The position numbers and the translations under genes are program-made. A model generated the notes under the pieces. The model made no database searches. It saw nothing but the letters and a program-made list of their open reading frames with translations, and had not been told where the DNA came from. A DNA stretch of 64,000 nt from Pseudomonas shahriarae. GTDB lineage: Bacteria; Pseudomonadota; Gammaproteobacteria; Pseudomonadales; Pseudomonadaceae. The first letter of the stretch is position 1, and each line of letters opens with the position of its first letter. The stretch spans positions 4,443,001 to 4,507,000 of the forward strand of contig NZ_CP077085.1 in NCBI RefSeq assembly GCF_014268455.2, given 5' to 3'. Shown here piece after piece: positions 30,926-40,586 of this stretch.

Positions 30926-31951
30926 TCAAATACGCACGACCAACTTGCCGAAGTTGCGCCCTTCCAACAGGCCGATAAAGGCCTCGGGAGCCTGCTCCAG
31001 ACCATCGACCACGTCTTCGCGGAACTTGACCTTGCCGTCCCGCACCCAGGGCGCCATGGCGCTGATAAATTCCGGGTGGCGGTCGCCATAGTCGTCGAAC
31101 ACGATAAACCCCTGGATACGCACGCGCTTGGTCAACAGGGTGCGTTGCAGCGCTGGCAGGCGATCAGGGCCGGTGGGCGCCTCATGGGCGTTGTAGCCGG
31201 CAATCAGGCCACACAGGGGGATCCGTGCCTTGGGATTGAGCAAGGGCAGCACAGCGTCGAAGACCTTGCCGCCGACGTTTTCATAATAGATATCCACCCC
31301 TTTGTCGCAGGCCTGGGCCAGCTCTTCGGCAAAGTCCGCGCTCTTGTGGTCGATGCACGCGTCAAACCCCAGCTCCTCCACCACATAACGGCACTTGTCC
31401 GCACCGCCGGCCACGCCGACCACCCGCAGGCCCTTGAGCTTGGCCACCTGGCCGACCACCGAGCCCACCGCACCGGAGGCCGCCGCCACCACCAGGGTTT
31501 CCCCGGCCTTGGGTTGGCCGATATCCATCAGGCCCATGTAGGCCGTCATGCCGGGCATGCCCAGCACACCCAGGGCCATGGACGGGCTCGGCAGGCCCTT
31601 GGGCACCGGCATCAGGTTGCGTCCGTCGCTGATGCTATGGCTTTGCCAGCCGGTGGCGCCGACCACCAGGTCGCCCACCTCGAACTTGGGGTTGCGCGAC
31701 TGCTCGATGCGGCTCACAGCACCGCCAGTCATCACCTCGCCGATTTCTACCGGCGCGGCGTAGGACGGCGCGTCACTCATGCGCCCACGCATGTAGGGGT
31801 CAAGGGACAGGAACAGGGTCTTGAGCAGAACCTGGCCGTCTGCGAGGTCTGGCAGCGCTACGCGCTCCAGGCGGAAGTTTTCCGGCACGGGCGCACCCTG
31901 CGGGCGGGATACCAGGACGATGCGCTGGTTAAGGGTCATGGCTTCGGTCAT
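30926..31951 (-). CDS. zinc-free medium-chain NADP-dependent oxidoreductase (CurA/leukotriene B4 dehydrogenase-like)
   Basis: 341 residues from the ATG at 31951, preceded by GGAG at 8 bases; the longer frame to 32071 would cross the terminator hairpin. [11 protein letters not shown] and [18 protein letters not shown] (Rossmann) with [20 protein letters not shown] and CGLIAGYN are hallmarks of the CurA/YncB group that reduces alpha,beta-unsaturated carbonyls. No catalytic zinc ligands. It separates ybaB from recR, so it looks like an insertion into that conserved operon relative to P. aeruginosa. Confidence 0.88.
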   Translation of the reverse strand: MTEAMTLNQRIVLVSRPQGAPVPENFRLERVALPDLADGQVLLKTLFLSLDPYMRGRMSDAPSYAAPVEIGEVMTGGAVSRIEQSRNPKFEVGDLVVGATGWQSHSISDGRNLMPVPKGLPSPSMALGVLGMPGMTAYMGLMDIGQPKAGETLVVAAASGAVGSVVGQVAKLKGLRVVGVAGGADKCRYVVEELGFDACIDHKSADFAEELAQACDKGVDIYYENVGGKVFDAVLPLLNPKARIPLCGLIAGYNAHEAPTGPDRLPALQRTLLTKRVRIQGFIVFDDYGDRHPEFISAMAPWVRDGKVKFREDVVDGLEQAPEAFIGLLEGRNFGKLVVRI

Positions 31952-32044
31952 CAGCGGGGCTCCTTTATATCGGTGATTGAATTCAGCGGTATAGAGTGCA
32001 GACAGCCATTGCAAGGCTGACGTTCGATTGTGCCCGACACAAAC

Positions 32045-32075
32045 AAAAATGCCAGGCACGATGCCTGGCATTTTT
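32045..32075 (-). terminator. intrinsic terminator after ybaB
   Basis: Perfect 14-base arms AAAAATGCCAGGCA / TGCCTGGCATTTTT with a 3-base loop; the A and T runs make it usable in both directions. It ends the minus-strand dnaX-ybaB unit and separates it from the oxidoreductase and recR. Confidence 0.88.
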
Positions 32076-32092
32076 GCAGTCGCGCGAGTCGA

Positions 32093-32431
32093 TCAGAACG
32101 GCAGCTTCATGCCCGGCGGCAGTTGCATGCCCGCGGTCACGCCGGACATTTTGTCCTGGCTGTTGGCTTCGATCTTGCGCACGGCGTCGTTGACGGCCGC
32201 AGCGAACAAGGCTTCGAGCATTTCCAGGTCGTCTTCGCCAATGCCCGGCAATACGCTTGGGTCGATGCTCACACGCTTGATGTCGTGACGACCGGTCATC
32301 ACCACGCTGACCATATCGCCACCGGCTTTACCGGTGACTTCGGCGTTGGCCAGTTCTTCCTGCATCTTGGCCATTTTTTCCTGCATCTGCTGCGCCTGCT
32401 TCATCAGGCCGGCCATGCCACCTTTCATCAT
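32093..32431 (-). CDS. ybaB: nucleoid-associated protein YbaB/EbfC
   Basis: 112 residues from the ATG at 32431 (AGGTGA 6 bases upstream; the next codon is also ATG). [20 protein letters not shown] opens a helical hairpin; [12 protein letters not shown] and a Met/Pro-rich end [12 protein letters not shown] are typical. DNA-binding tweezers-like dimer. It lies 66 bases after dnaX. Confidence 0.93.
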   Translation of the reverse strand: MMKGGMAGLMKQAQQMQEKMAKMQEELANAEVTGKAGGDMVSVVMTGRHDIKRVSIDPSVLPGIGEDDLEMLEALFAAAVNDAVRKIEANSQDKMSGVTAGMQLPPGMKLPF

Positions 32432-32497
32432 GGGAATCACCTCAAAAGTACGTGGATCAATACGGCGCCGAGCCTCAAGGCACGGCGCCTGCAATTA

Positions 32498-34549
32498 TCA
32501 GCCCGCTGCAGCCTGGGCTTCGACAGGTTCAATAGTATCGTGTCGCACCACCGCGCCAAACTGCTCCATCATCTGCTGGATCAGCGGATCGGCCTGGATC
32601 GACTCCTCGGCCTCGCGCTGGCGGTTGAGCCGGCGACGGGTGGCGGCCTGGGCCGGGGTTTCCTGCTCGGGCTTGATCAGCTCGATGGTCACCGTCAGGG
32701 TGCGTTCGTGGAACTGATTCAGGGCGTCGTTGAGGCGGCGCTGCTGGGTCGCGTTGAACAGGGCACTGTGGGCCGGGTCCAGGTGCAACAGCCAGTGATC
32801 GCCATCGACGGCAATCAGCGTGCAGTTGGCGGCGATGCTCCCGGTCATGCCGGAGATCGGCAATTTCGGGAACAGCTCCAGCCATTGCAGGGCGAGGCCG
32901 GTGGCCGGCATCGCGGCAGGTTCTGCCTCGGGCTCCGGCGCGGGCTCGGCGGTGTGTTCGCTGGCCAGGTCGTCCAGGTAGCTGTAGGCCGAATCCATGT
33001 CCGGCTCGATGTAATCTTCGTCCAGCGGCGGTTCGTCATCCAGGTCGATGCCGGGGATAGCGGCGTCCACTTCGGCGATGGTCGGCTCGGGCACGGGGGC
33101 GGCGACCCATTCCGGCGCGTCCGGCACTACGCTATCGGGGGTCGGCGTGGGCATGGGCGTGAGCTCGGGCTGCTCGCTGGTGGTTTCCAGCACGGCCTCG
33201 ACTGCAGGCTCCTGCTCGGCCACGGCCTCTACCGGGTCGTTCCAGGGCAGATCGACCACAGGCGCGGGCTCAGGCTCGGCAACCGGCTCCGGCACCGCTA
33301 CAGGCGCCACCGGCTCAACCGCGACCGGGGCGGCAGTGACTGCCACAGGTTCCGGCGCGATCACTGGCGCGACGACCGCCGCGCCAGCCACTGGTTTGGC
33401 GGAATCAACTGTGGCCTGGCTGATCCCCACTGGCTTTAGCGGCTGTCTCGGCGCATCGGCGGTGTCCGCCGGGCGGAACGCCAGCATGCGCAGCATGACC
33501 ATTTCAAAGCCGCCGCGCGGGTCCGGGGCCAAGGGCAGGTCTCGGCGCCCGATCAGGCCCATCTGGTAGTAGAACTGCACATCTTCGGCCGGCAACGCCT
33601 GGGCCAGGGCCAACACGCGGTCGCGGTCGCCGTGGCCGTTATCGACCCCTTCAGGCAGCGCCTGGGCGATAGCGACGCGGTGCAGCACGTTGAGAATTTC
33701 CGAGAGCACGCCATTCCAGTCCGGGCCTTGCTCCGACAAATGGCGCACGGCTTCGAGCAGCGCCTTGGCATCGCCTTCGATCAACGCATGCAGTACGTCA
33801 AACACTTGCCCGTGATCGAGGGTGCCGAGCATGGCGCGCACATCGGCGGCCATCACTTTGCCTTCACCGAAGGCAATGGCCTGGTCGGTCAGGCTCATGG
33901 CGTCGCGCATCGAACCATCGGCGGCGCGGCCCAGCAGCCACAGCGCGTCGTCTTCGAACGGCACGTTCTCCACCCCCAGCACGTGGGTCAAATGCTCGAC
34001 CACCCGCTCGGGGGTCATGTTCTTCAGGGAGAACTGCAGGCACCGCGACAAAATCGTTGCAGGAAGTTTCTGCGGGTCGGTGGTGGCCAGGATGAATTTA
34101 ACGTAGGGCGGCGGCTCCTCCAGGGTTTTCAACAGGGCGTTGAAGGAGTGGCTGGAAAGCATGTGCACTTCGTCGATCAGGTAGACCTTGAAGCGGCCAC
34201 GGCTGGGGGCGTACTGCACGTTGTCGAGCAGTTCGCGGGTGTCCTCGACCTTGGTGCGGCTCGCGGCGTCGATCTCGATCAGGTCGACAAAGCGCCCCTC
34301 GTCGATCTCCCGGCACACCGAGCAGGTGCCGCAGGGGGTGGAGGTGATGCCTGTCTCACAGTTCAGGCACTTGGCAATGATCCGCGCAATGGTGGTCTTG
34401 CCCACCCCGCGAGTGCCGGTGAACAGGTAGGCGTGGTGCAGCCGCTGGCTGTCCAAGGCATTGATCAGAGCCTTGAGCACATGGGTCTGGCCGACCATTT
34501 CGCGGAACGAGCGCGGACGCCATTTACGTGCAAGAACCTGATAACTCAT
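32498..34549 (-). CDS. dnaX: DNA polymerase III subunits tau/gamma
   Basis: 683 residues from the ATG at 34549 (MSYQVLARKW). Clamp-loader AAA+ ATPase with Walker A GTRGVGKT (45-52), zinc-binding cysteines Cys64, Cys73, Cys76 and Cys79, and VYLIDEVHMLS as Walker B. Residues from about 385 to 560 form a long Ala/Pro/Glu/Val-rich linker; the C-terminal 120 residues are the tau domain for polymerase and helicase contact. I saw no A-AAA-AAG slippery heptamer, so gamma, if made, must arise another way. Confidence 0.95.
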   Translation of the reverse strand: MSYQVLARKWRPRSFREMVGQTHVLKALINALDSQRLHHAYLFTGTRGVGKTTIARIIAKCLNCETGITSTPCGTCSVCREIDEGRFVDLIEIDAASRTKVEDTRELLDNVQYAPSRGRFKVYLIDEVHMLSSHSFNALLKTLEEPPPYVKFILATTDPQKLPATILSRCLQFSLKNMTPERVVEHLTHVLGVENVPFEDDALWLLGRAADGSMRDAMSLTDQAIAFGEGKVMAADVRAMLGTLDHGQVFDVLHALIEGDAKALLEAVRHLSEQGPDWNGVLSEILNVLHRVAIAQALPEGVDNGHGDRDRVLALAQALPAEDVQFYYQMGLIGRRDLPLAPDPRGGFEMVMLRMLAFRPADTADAPRQPLKPVGISQATVDSAKPVAGAAVVAPVIAPEPVAVTAAPVAVEPVAPVAVPEPVAEPEPAPVVDLPWNDPVEAVAEQEPAVEAVLETTSEQPELTPMPTPTPDSVVPDAPEWVAAPVPEPTIAEVDAAIPGIDLDDEPPLDEDYIEPDMDSAYSYLDDLASEHTAEPAPEPEAEPAAMPATGLALQWLELFPKLPISGMTGSIAANCTLIAVDGDHWLLHLDPAHSALFNATQQRRLNDALNQFHERTLTVTIELIKPEQETPAQAATRRRLNRQREAEESIQADPLIQQMMEQFGAVVRHDTIEPVEAQAAAG

Positions 34550-34683
34550 CGAAAACCGTCGCAACTGGGAAGCGGAAGCCGGTAATGCTAGCGGAGCAGG
34601 GGCGAAATTGCATCCGGCACGCTCGCCTAATCTGACTAAGCTGGTAGTGGCCTCCCCTCCCAAGGGCTGATCTCGGAGAGTTT

Positions 34684-35451
34684 ATGCGCGTAGTCCTGGG
34701 CGCTTTATGGATGATCACCACACTGAGCCTGGCGGCACCCGCCCCGTTGCGCTTCGCCATTTCCGACAGCTGGGCCATGCCCCTGGTGCAGATCGAGGCC
34801 GGCCAGCCGACCCAGGGCATTTTGTATGACCTGATGTTAAGCCTGGCCACCCAGGTTGGCCATCCGGCGCAGTTCCAGGTATTGGCCCGAGCCCGCATCG
34901 CCCCAGCCATGGAGCATGGCGAAATTGATGTGCGCTGCTACGTCGCACAGGCGTGGCTGAGCAACCTGTCCGGCGATTATGTCTGGAGCATCCCCTTGCT
35001 GGTGCAGCGTAATGTGCTGGTCAGCGTCCACGCCCCGCCGTTGTCGGTGAATGTGGCGAAGCTGGCTGCGCAGAATATCGGCACCGTGCTCAACTACAGC
35101 TACCCGACTCTCGAGCCGCTGTTCGCCAACGGCCAGCTGCAGCGCGACGACGCCCGCAGCGAAGAGCAAGTGCTGCACAAGCTGGTGGCGGGACGCTTCA
35201 GGTATGCCGTCACCAACGAATGGGCCCTGGAGCGCTTCAATCAGCGGCTACCCGTGGACCGCAGGCTGCACGTAGTGGCCGTGATCGAGGAGCAGAGCCT
35301 GGGCTGCTACGTGCGTAACGACCCAGCCTTGCCCGTGCAGCACATTTTGCGCACATTGCTGCGCATGAAGATGTCGGGGGAGATTGACGGCATCATCAGG
35401 CTCTACACCGGTGACCGCGAGCGCCCGCCTCAATCGTCGCCCGCACCATAG
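34684..35451 (+). CDS. periplasmic substrate-binding-like protein (SBP family 3)
   Basis: 255 residues with an N-terminal signal peptide (about 1-18, ending SLAAPA). Typical family-3 features: LRFAISDSWAMPLVQI, GILYDLMLSLATQVG, EIDVRCYVAQAWLS, and IPLLVQRNVLVSV. No transporter genes adjoin, so it may be a stand-alone binding or sensory protein. Its 3' end overlaps the 3' end of the convergent GGDEF-EAL gene by 22 bases. Confidence 0.75.
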   Translation: MRVVLGALWMITTLSLAAPAPLRFAISDSWAMPLVQIEAGQPTQGILYDLMLSLATQVGHPAQFQVLARARIAPAMEHGEIDVRCYVAQAWLSNLSGDYVWSIPLLVQRNVLVSVHAPPLSVNVAKLAAQNIGTVLNYSYPTLEPLFANGQLQRDDARSEEQVLHKLVAGRFRYAVTNEWALERFNQRLPVDRRLHVVAVIEEQSLGCYVRNDPALPVQHILRTLLRMKMSGEIDGIIRLYTGDRERPPQSSPAP

Positions 35452-37121
35452 TTGAGCAGGTCAAACCCGGCGGCCCAGGCCGGCACCTCGTCAGCCGGCA
35501 TGGGCTGGGCGAAGTAATAACCCTGGGCCACTTCGCAGCCCATGCGCAGCAGCAACTGGCCATGTTCAAGAGTTTCCAGGCCCTCGGCGATCACTTCGCG
35601 GCCAAATGCCCGGGCCAGGCCGATCACCGCCTGGGTCAAGGCCAGGTCGTCCTTGTCGTGCAGGATGTCACGCACAAACGACTTGTCGATCTTGATGGTC
35701 TGGGTCGGCAGGCGCTTGAGGTAGCTGAGGGAGGAATAGCCGGTGCCGAAATCATCCAGGGAAAACCGCACCCCCAGCGCCTGGCACGCCGCCAGGTGCT
35801 CGGTGACCCGTTGGATATGGTCGATGGCCACCGATTCGGCAATTTCCAGATCAAGCATGTGTGGCGCGACATCGGGATGCTGGGCCAGCAGTTGCTGCAG
35901 GCGCTCGACAAAATCCGCACGCTGGAAATGCCGGGCCGCGATGTTCACGCTGACCGGCCAGCAGTGCCCAGCCTCCTGCCACTGACGCATCTGCGCCAGC
36001 ACCTGATCCATCACCCACTCGCCGACATCCACGATCAGGTCGGTCTGCTCGATCAACGACAGGAAATCCTTGGGCGCCACCAACCCGCGCATCGGATGCT
36101 GCCAGCGCAGCAACGCTTCAAACCCCACCACCTGGCCGTGGCGCAGGTTGATCTTGGGGTGGAAGTGCAGGCACAACTCCCCCGCCGCCAGAGCCTGGCG
36201 AATCTGCTGGACCGTCTGGTGGGTGGCCTTGACCTCCTGCTCCAGGGACACGTCAAACAGCTGGTAGCGGTTGCGGCCACTTTGCTTGGCCACATACATG
36301 GCCTGGTCGGCATGGCGCAGCAACGTATCGGCGTCTTCATCGTCCAGGGGGAACAAGGTCACGCCGATACTGGCAAACACGTTGATCTGCGCGCCCTGGA
36401 TCGAATACGGCTCGGAGATGGCCGTGAGGATCCGCCGCAGCGCGCCGTTAAGCTCATCGGCATCGCGCACGTAGCGCAGGATCAGTACAAACTCGTCACC
36501 GGCCAGCCTGGCGACCACATCTTCGCCACGAATAATCTCACGCAGACGGCGCGCAACCTCCACCAGCAACAAGTCGCCACTGGCATGCCCATAGCCGTCG
36601 TTGACGGCCTTGAAGCCATCCAGGTCGAGCATGCACACCGCCAGGGGGATTTGCTCGTTGCGGGAAAACTCCAGGGACTGCACGAGCAATTCGGAGAGGT
36701 AAGCGCGATTGGGCAGCCCGGTCAGCACATCGTGACCGACCCGCCATTGCAGGGTCTGCAGCAACTGACGCTTTTCGCTGACGTCAAAACGAATCGACAC
36801 GTACTTCTGCACCTTCCCGGTACGCTGATCGACCAGCGGCACCATGGTGCTATCGACCCAGTACAACGAGCCATCCTTGGCGCGGTTACAGATTTCCCCG
36901 CGCCAGACCCGGCCTTCGGTGATGGTGCGCCACATGCCCTGGAAAAACCCGGCAGGGTGCAATCCGGAGCTGAGGATCCGGTGGTTACGCCCCAGCAACT
37001 CGTCGCGGCTGTAGCCGGACATGCCGCAGAATTGGTCGTTGACGTAGGTGATGCGGCCGGTGAGGTCTGTCTCGGAGAAAATGGCGGCGGCATCCACGGC
37101 CCTGCGGTATTTCTCATCCAT
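35430..37121 (-). CDS. PAS-GGDEF-EAL protein (c-di-GMP turnover) with variant AGDEF
   Basis: 563 residues. PAS domain (about 5-115: CGMSGYSRDELLGRNHRIL), GGDEF domain (about 125-285) and EAL domain (about 305-550). The cyclase motif reads Ala207-Gly-Asp-Glu-Phe211 instead of GGDEF, while the inhibitory I-site RGED is kept at 198-201. The phosphodiesterase is intact: Glu335-Ala-Leu, VNIAARHF, DDFGTGYSSL and EGLE. So a net c-di-GMP phosphodiesterase is likely, with the GGDEF part possibly regulatory. No membrane segment. It begins 18 bases after the Aer-like receptor, so the pair is probably one operon coupling redox taxis to c-di-GMP. Confidence 0.9.
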   Translation of the reverse strand: MDEKYRRAVDAAAIFSETDLTGRITYVNDQFCGMSGYSRDELLGRNHRILSSGLHPAGFFQGMWRTITEGRVWRGEICNRAKDGSLYWVDSTMVPLVDQRTGKVQKYVSIRFDVSEKRQLLQTLQWRVGHDVLTGLPNRAYLSELLVQSLEFSRNEQIPLAVCMLDLDGFKAVNDGYGHASGDLLLVEVARRLREIIRGEDVVARLAGDEFVLILRYVRDADELNGALRRILTAISEPYSIQGAQINVFASIGVTLFPLDDEDADTLLRHADQAMYVAKQSGRNRYQLFDVSLEQEVKATHQTVQQIRQALAAGELCLHFHPKINLRHGQVVGFEALLRWQHPMRGLVAPKDFLSLIEQTDLIVDVGEWVMDQVLAQMRQWQEAGHCWPVSVNIAARHFQRADFVERLQQLLAQHPDVAPHMLDLEIAESVAIDHIQRVTEHLAACQALGVRFSLDDFGTGYSSLSYLKRLPTQTIKIDKSFVRDILHDKDDLALTQAVIGLARAFGREVIAEGLETLEHGQLLLRMGCEVAQGYYFAQPMPADEVPAWAAGFDLLNYGAGDD

Positions 37122-37139
37122 GAATGTGGCTCTAGGTGG

Positions 37140-38705
37140 CTAGCGGTTGAACCGCTCGACCAGGGCACGCAACCCGGAAGAGATGCTTTCAAGTTCCCGG
37201 CCCCGGGTGACTGCAGCGTTGGCGTTGCCCGCTGTCTTTTGTACCGTGGCCGCGACGTTATTGATCTGTTGTGAAACATCCTCTGCGACGTGGGATTGTT
37301 CCTGTGAGGCTGCAGCCATTTGCTGACTCATGCCGGTAATGCGTTCCACCGCCTGACGAATGCCCAGCAGTGCCTGTTGCGCTTGCAGTACCTGCTGCAC
37401 GCCTTGCTCGGCCTCTTGAATACCGGTGCTGGCAATGTCCACCGCCTGATCGGCCCCGGCACGCAAACTCTGGATGATGCCCTGGATCTGCTCGGTCGAC
37501 TGTCGGGTCTTGCCCGCCAGCGCCCGCACTTCATCGGCCACCACGGCAAAACCACGGCCTTGCTCGCCGGCCCGCGCCGCTTCGATAGCGGCATTCAGGG
37601 CCAGCAGGTTGGTCTGGTCGGCGATGGCCTGGATCATGCTAGCGGCCACACGGATTTCCTGGGTCTGGTCGGCCAGATGGCCCACCGCCTGGTTGATCTG
37701 GGTGACAGTACTGGCCAGCAGTTGAATCGCCTCGCGTGTGGTGCCGACAACATGGCTGCCCTGCTCAGCCAGGTCATTGGCGGTGCGGGCTTCGCTGGCG
37801 GTCTGCTGGACATGGGTTGCCACTTCGGCGATGGACGCGGCCATTTCGGTCATGGCGGCGGCGGTCATATCGGTTTCCGCGCGTTGCTCCAGCAGCGCCG
37901 ACTCGGTGGTGCCCGATAACATGCTGGAATGAGCAGCAGCCTCGGCCATCTGGGTGGCCAGGTCGCTCAGACGCGTGAGCGCGGTTTTCAAGCGCGCCTC
38001 TTCGCTGATCAGGATCATTTCCAGTTGCGCAGCCGGGCCCAGCGCATCGCTGTAGGTCATGGCGCTGATAGGGTCGGAAAAGGTATTGGGCGTGTGCTCG
38101 ACAATCTGCTTGAGCTGCTGCCCCAGACGCAGGTGCGCCCAGGCGCCGAGGCCAAGAAACAGCAGCGCGACAGAGGCCTGCGCCCACCCGCCCGGCAACC
38201 ATTGCATCGCCCCGCCAGCGAGCACTGCCGCCAGGGCGGGAACGGCTAGGGCATTGCCGACCTGGCCCAGGCGCTGCAACGGCGAAACCGCCGAACGCCC
38301 GGCACGCAAGCGTGCGTAGAGCGCTTCGGCACGCCGCACCTGCTCGCGCGTCGGCTTGACCCGCACCGACTCATAACCTACCAGGCGACCATCTTCGAGG
38401 ATCGGCGTCACATAGGCGCTGACCCAATAGAAGTTGCCGTTTTTGCAGCGGTTCTTGACCACGCCCATCCAGCTCTGGCCGGCCTTGAGGTAGCGCCACA
38501 TCAGCTCAAAGACCGCGGGCGGCATGTCCGGGTGGCGCACCAGATTGTGGGTACTGCCTATCAGTTCAGCCTGGGTGAAGCCGCTCATGGCGGCAAACTC
38601 GTCGTTGCAGTAAGTAATGTGGCTATTGATGTCAGTTGCGGAAATGAGCCGTTGCTGCTCCCCGAAAGTCTGTTCAACTGTGGTGACCGGCAAATTGACG
38701 CGCAC
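37140..38705 (-). CDS. Aer-type PAS-domain methyl-accepting chemotaxis protein, second copy
   Basis: 521 residues with a GTG start ([20 protein letters not shown]). Same plan and length as the Aer at 4647: PAS domain ([27 protein letters not shown]), a hydrophobic pair of segments at about 153-190, then the MCP signalling hairpin ([21 protein letters not shown]). Sequence has diverged throughout the linker. Probably a second energy or redox receptor with different input. Upstream partner of the PAS-AGDEF-EAL gene. Confidence 0.88.
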   Translation of the reverse strand: MRVNLPVTTVEQTFGEQQRLISATDINSHITYCNDEFAAMSGFTQAELIGSTHNLVRHPDMPPAVFELMWRYLKAGQSWMGVVKNRCKNGNFYWVSAYVTPILEDGRLVGYESVRVKPTREQVRRAEALYARLRAGRSAVSPLQRLGQVGNALAVPALAAVLAGGAMQWLPGGWAQASVALLFLGLGAWAHLRLGQQLKQIVEHTPNTFSDPISAMTYSDALGPAAQLEMILISEEARLKTALTRLSDLATQMAEAAAHSSMLSGTTESALLEQRAETDMTAAAMTEMAASIAEVATHVQQTASEARTANDLAEQGSHVVGTTREAIQLLASTVTQINQAVGHLADQTQEIRVAASMIQAIADQTNLLALNAAIEAARAGEQGRGFAVVADEVRALAGKTRQSTEQIQGIIQSLRAGADQAVDIASTGIQEAEQGVQQVLQAQQALLGIRQAVERITGMSQQMAAASQEQSHVAEDVSQQINNVAATVQKTAGNANAAVTRGRELESISSGLRALVERFNR

Positions 38706-38967
38706 TTTAAAGCTCCATGGACAGCATTCGATCCACCTGCTCAGGATCGGATAGATCCTGCAGATGGAGGGGTATTTCCAGACGGGTAAACCGTCAATCG
38801 GCTGGCTGGCGCCATTGGGCAGCCAAACCAGGTTTTGCCCAGCACCTGACCTTCGGTTTAGCGAAGATCAACTAGGCTTTAATTCGAGCGTCTGGTGTGA
38901 AAGGCGAGGGTTGCGTGGGCGCGCAAGAGCGAGCTTGGCGCTGCGGCCAAGCAACTGTTTTGCAACT
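38706..38967. other. divergent intergenic region upstream of the Aer-like gene
   Basis: No supported gene; the open frame 38764-38997 has no ribosome site and biased composition. A short hairpin CAGGATC / GATCCTG (38742-38760) lies in the 5' leader of the minus-strand receptor gene. Composition becomes AT-rich from about 38990. Confidence 0.4.
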
Positions 38968-39016
38968 ACCTTTATGAAAGTGAGGAGAAAGCAATGATTT
39001 CCTGTTTCATAAAGGT
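38968..39016. repeat. 12-bp inverted repeat around a small-ORF start
   Basis: Perfect arms ACCTTTATGAAA (38968-38979) and TTTCATAAAGGT (39005-39016), 25 bases apart. The loop contains GTGAGGAG and the ATG at 38994, so a transcript could fold to present or hide the start. It could equally be an operator for a dimeric regulator such as the XRE protein downstream. Confidence 0.6.
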
Positions 39017-39116
39017 GCCCTGTGAAACGACACCGCCAAATACTTGTCCTAAACGCCGATTCTACGAATTACATCACATTTTGCAAGAAAAGGTGATGGT
39101 GCGTGCCGTTGTCTAA
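38994..39116 (+). CDS. possible small protein upstream of XRE regulator
   Basis: 40 codons, ATG 5 bases after GAGGAGAAAG, a strong ribosome site; begins MISCFIKVPCETTPPNTCPK and contains three Cys within the first 18 residues, then a basic stretch and a short helix-like tail. It ends 47 bases before the XRE gene. No family recognised. The good ribosome site and enclosing hairpin are the only support; it may be a leader peptide. Confidence 0.35.
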   Translation: MISCFIKVPCETTPPNTCPKRRFYELHHILQEKVMVRAVV

Positions 39117-39163
39117 TGCCAATATTTATCGTTAAGTTCTTGATTCTAAATGGGAATTGAGCG

Positions 39164-39478
39164 ATGCAAATTTCAAGTTTGGGTCCAGCCATCAGACGCT
39201 ACCGAAAGGTAGCGGGGCTTACTCAGGCTGAACTAGGTGAGAAAACCGGTTTTGACCCTAAAACCATTAGCCGCTTCGAAACCGGCACCTATACACCCAG
39301 CGTTGACGCTCTGTTCTTGTTTGCGGAGGCCTTGGGAGTGAAGCTGAAAGTCTTTTTTGCCGATCTGGGCGATGAGGAAGAACAGCGCGCTTATCTGTTC
39401 GGTGTCATTCATAAAGCCACCCCGAAGGATCTGGGAAAGCTGATAGCGGCGGTAGACCAGGCCTTGTCCAAGCCTTAG
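39164..39478 (+). CDS. XRE-family transcriptional regulator
   Basis: 104 residues. Helix-turn-helix of the Cro/CI type at about 8-63 (AIRRYRKVAGLTQAELGEKTGFDPKTISRFETG, split here as one domain), followed by FFADLGDEEEQRAYLFGVIH and a helical tail. Short single-domain repressor type, as found with small mobile or toxin-antitoxin loci, but no partner gene is evident other than the small ORF just upstream. Lower GC around it than in neighbouring core genes. Confidence 0.8.
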   Translation: MQISSLGPAIRRYRKVAGLTQAELGEKTGFDPKTISRFETGTYTPSVDALFLFAEALGVKLKVFFADLGDEEEQRAYLFGVIHKATPKDLGKLIAAVDQALSKP

Positions 39479-39496
39479 AGCTCGTACGACATAAAA

Positions 39497-39527
39497 AAGA
39501 GCAGGCCACTGACGTCGCCTGTTCTTT
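39497..39527 (+). terminator. terminator after XRE gene
   Basis: Arms AAGAGCAGGC (39497-39506) and GCCTGTTCTT (39517-39526), paired with one G-U, followed by TGCTCTTTG. An A-run precedes the stem, so it may work on both strands. Confidence 0.6.
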
Positions 39528-39668
39528 GCTCTTTGCCTACTGACATGATCCGACCGGACAGCCCCTCTCCTGGCAGGCGCTGGGCCACGCCTTTTGCCAG
39601 CATACTCGCGCGGCCCAGGCAGATTCGGTATCCTCTCGCGAAGTTATTTCAAAATGTAAGGGACTACC

Positions 39669-40571
39669 ATGAACTACCTCCGCCTGCTGGTGGCGGCAGC
39701 CGCCTTGAGCCTGCCTGCCGCACCGGTCTATGCCACCGCAGCCCCGGCGCCAGTCGAAGCCAGCGCACCCGCCGAAACCGCCGAGCACTTCCTCGCCTCC
39801 CTCAAGCAGCAAACCGGCACCGTCACCCTGCCCGGCGGCATCGCTACGCTCAAGCTCAACGACGAGTTCTACTATCTGGATCCCAACGACACCGAACGTC
39901 TGCTCACCGACGGCTGGGGCAACCCGCCGGGCTTCAACACCCTGGGCATGATCGTGCCCAAGGCCGTCAGCCCACTGTCGGCACGCGGCTGGGGCGTGAT
40001 TGTCAGCTACAAGGACGACGGGCATATTTCCGACGAAGATGCGGCAAAAATCGACTACACCGAACTGCTCAAGCAAATGCAGGAAGACGATGCCGAGGAC
40101 AACAAGGAACGCCAGAAGCAAGGCTATGCCGGCCTGCACCTGCTGGGCTGGGCCGAACCGCCGCACTACGATCAACCGTCCCACAAGATGTACTGGGCCC
40201 GGGAACTGAAAGCCGACGACGCCGAGCAGAACACCCTCAACTACAGCATCCGCGTGCTGGGCCGCGAGGGCGTGCTGGAACTCAACGCCGTCGCCGCCAT
40301 GGCCGACCTGCCCACCATCAAGCAGGAACTGCCCAAGGTCCTGGCCTTCACCAACTTCACCGACGGCAACCTCTACACCGACTACAACCCGAGCACCGAC
40401 AAGCTGGCCTCTTATGGCCTGGCCGCGCTGGTCGCTGGCGGGATTGCCGGCAAGGCCGGGCTGTTTGCCAAGATCGGCATCTTCCTGCTGGCCGCCAAGA
40501 AGTTTCTGGTGATTGGCGTGGTGGCGTTGCTGGCAGGCGCACGCAAGTTCTTCAACCGCAACAAAGGCTGA
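39669..40571 (+). CDS. DUF2167 family membrane-anchored protein
   Basis: 300 residues. Cleavable signal peptide (about 1-23, ending PVYATA), a soluble domain with the DUF2167 signatures GTVTLPGGIATLKLNDEFYYLDP (shown shortened as GTVTLPGGIATL), GWGNPPG, GMIVPK, WGVIVSYKDDGHI and LGWAEPPHYD, then two hydrophobic segments near 258-292. Probably a periplasmic domain anchored at its C-terminus in the inner membrane. Function unknown across the family. AAGGGA precedes the ATG. Monocistronic. Confidence 0.85.
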   Translation: MNYLRLLVAAAALSLPAAPVYATAAPAPVEASAPAETAEHFLASLKQQTGTVTLPGGIATLKLNDEFYYLDPNDTERLLTDGWGNPPGFNTLGMIVPKAVSPLSARGWGVIVSYKDDGHISDEDAAKIDYTELLKQMQEDDAEDNKERQKQGYAGLHLLGWAEPPHYDQPSHKMYWARELKADDAEQNTLNYSIRVLGREGVLELNAVAAMADLPTIKQELPKVLAFTNFTDGNLYTDYNPSTDKLASYGLAALVAGGIAGKAGLFAKIGIFLLAAKKFLVIGVVALLAGARKFFNRNKG

Positions 40572-40586
40572 TCGCCACACACGAAA

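Noticed and set aside
32498..34549. Programmed frameshift in dnaX for the gamma subunit
   Set aside because: No A-AAA-AAG-type slippery heptamer with a following stem was seen on the minus strand.
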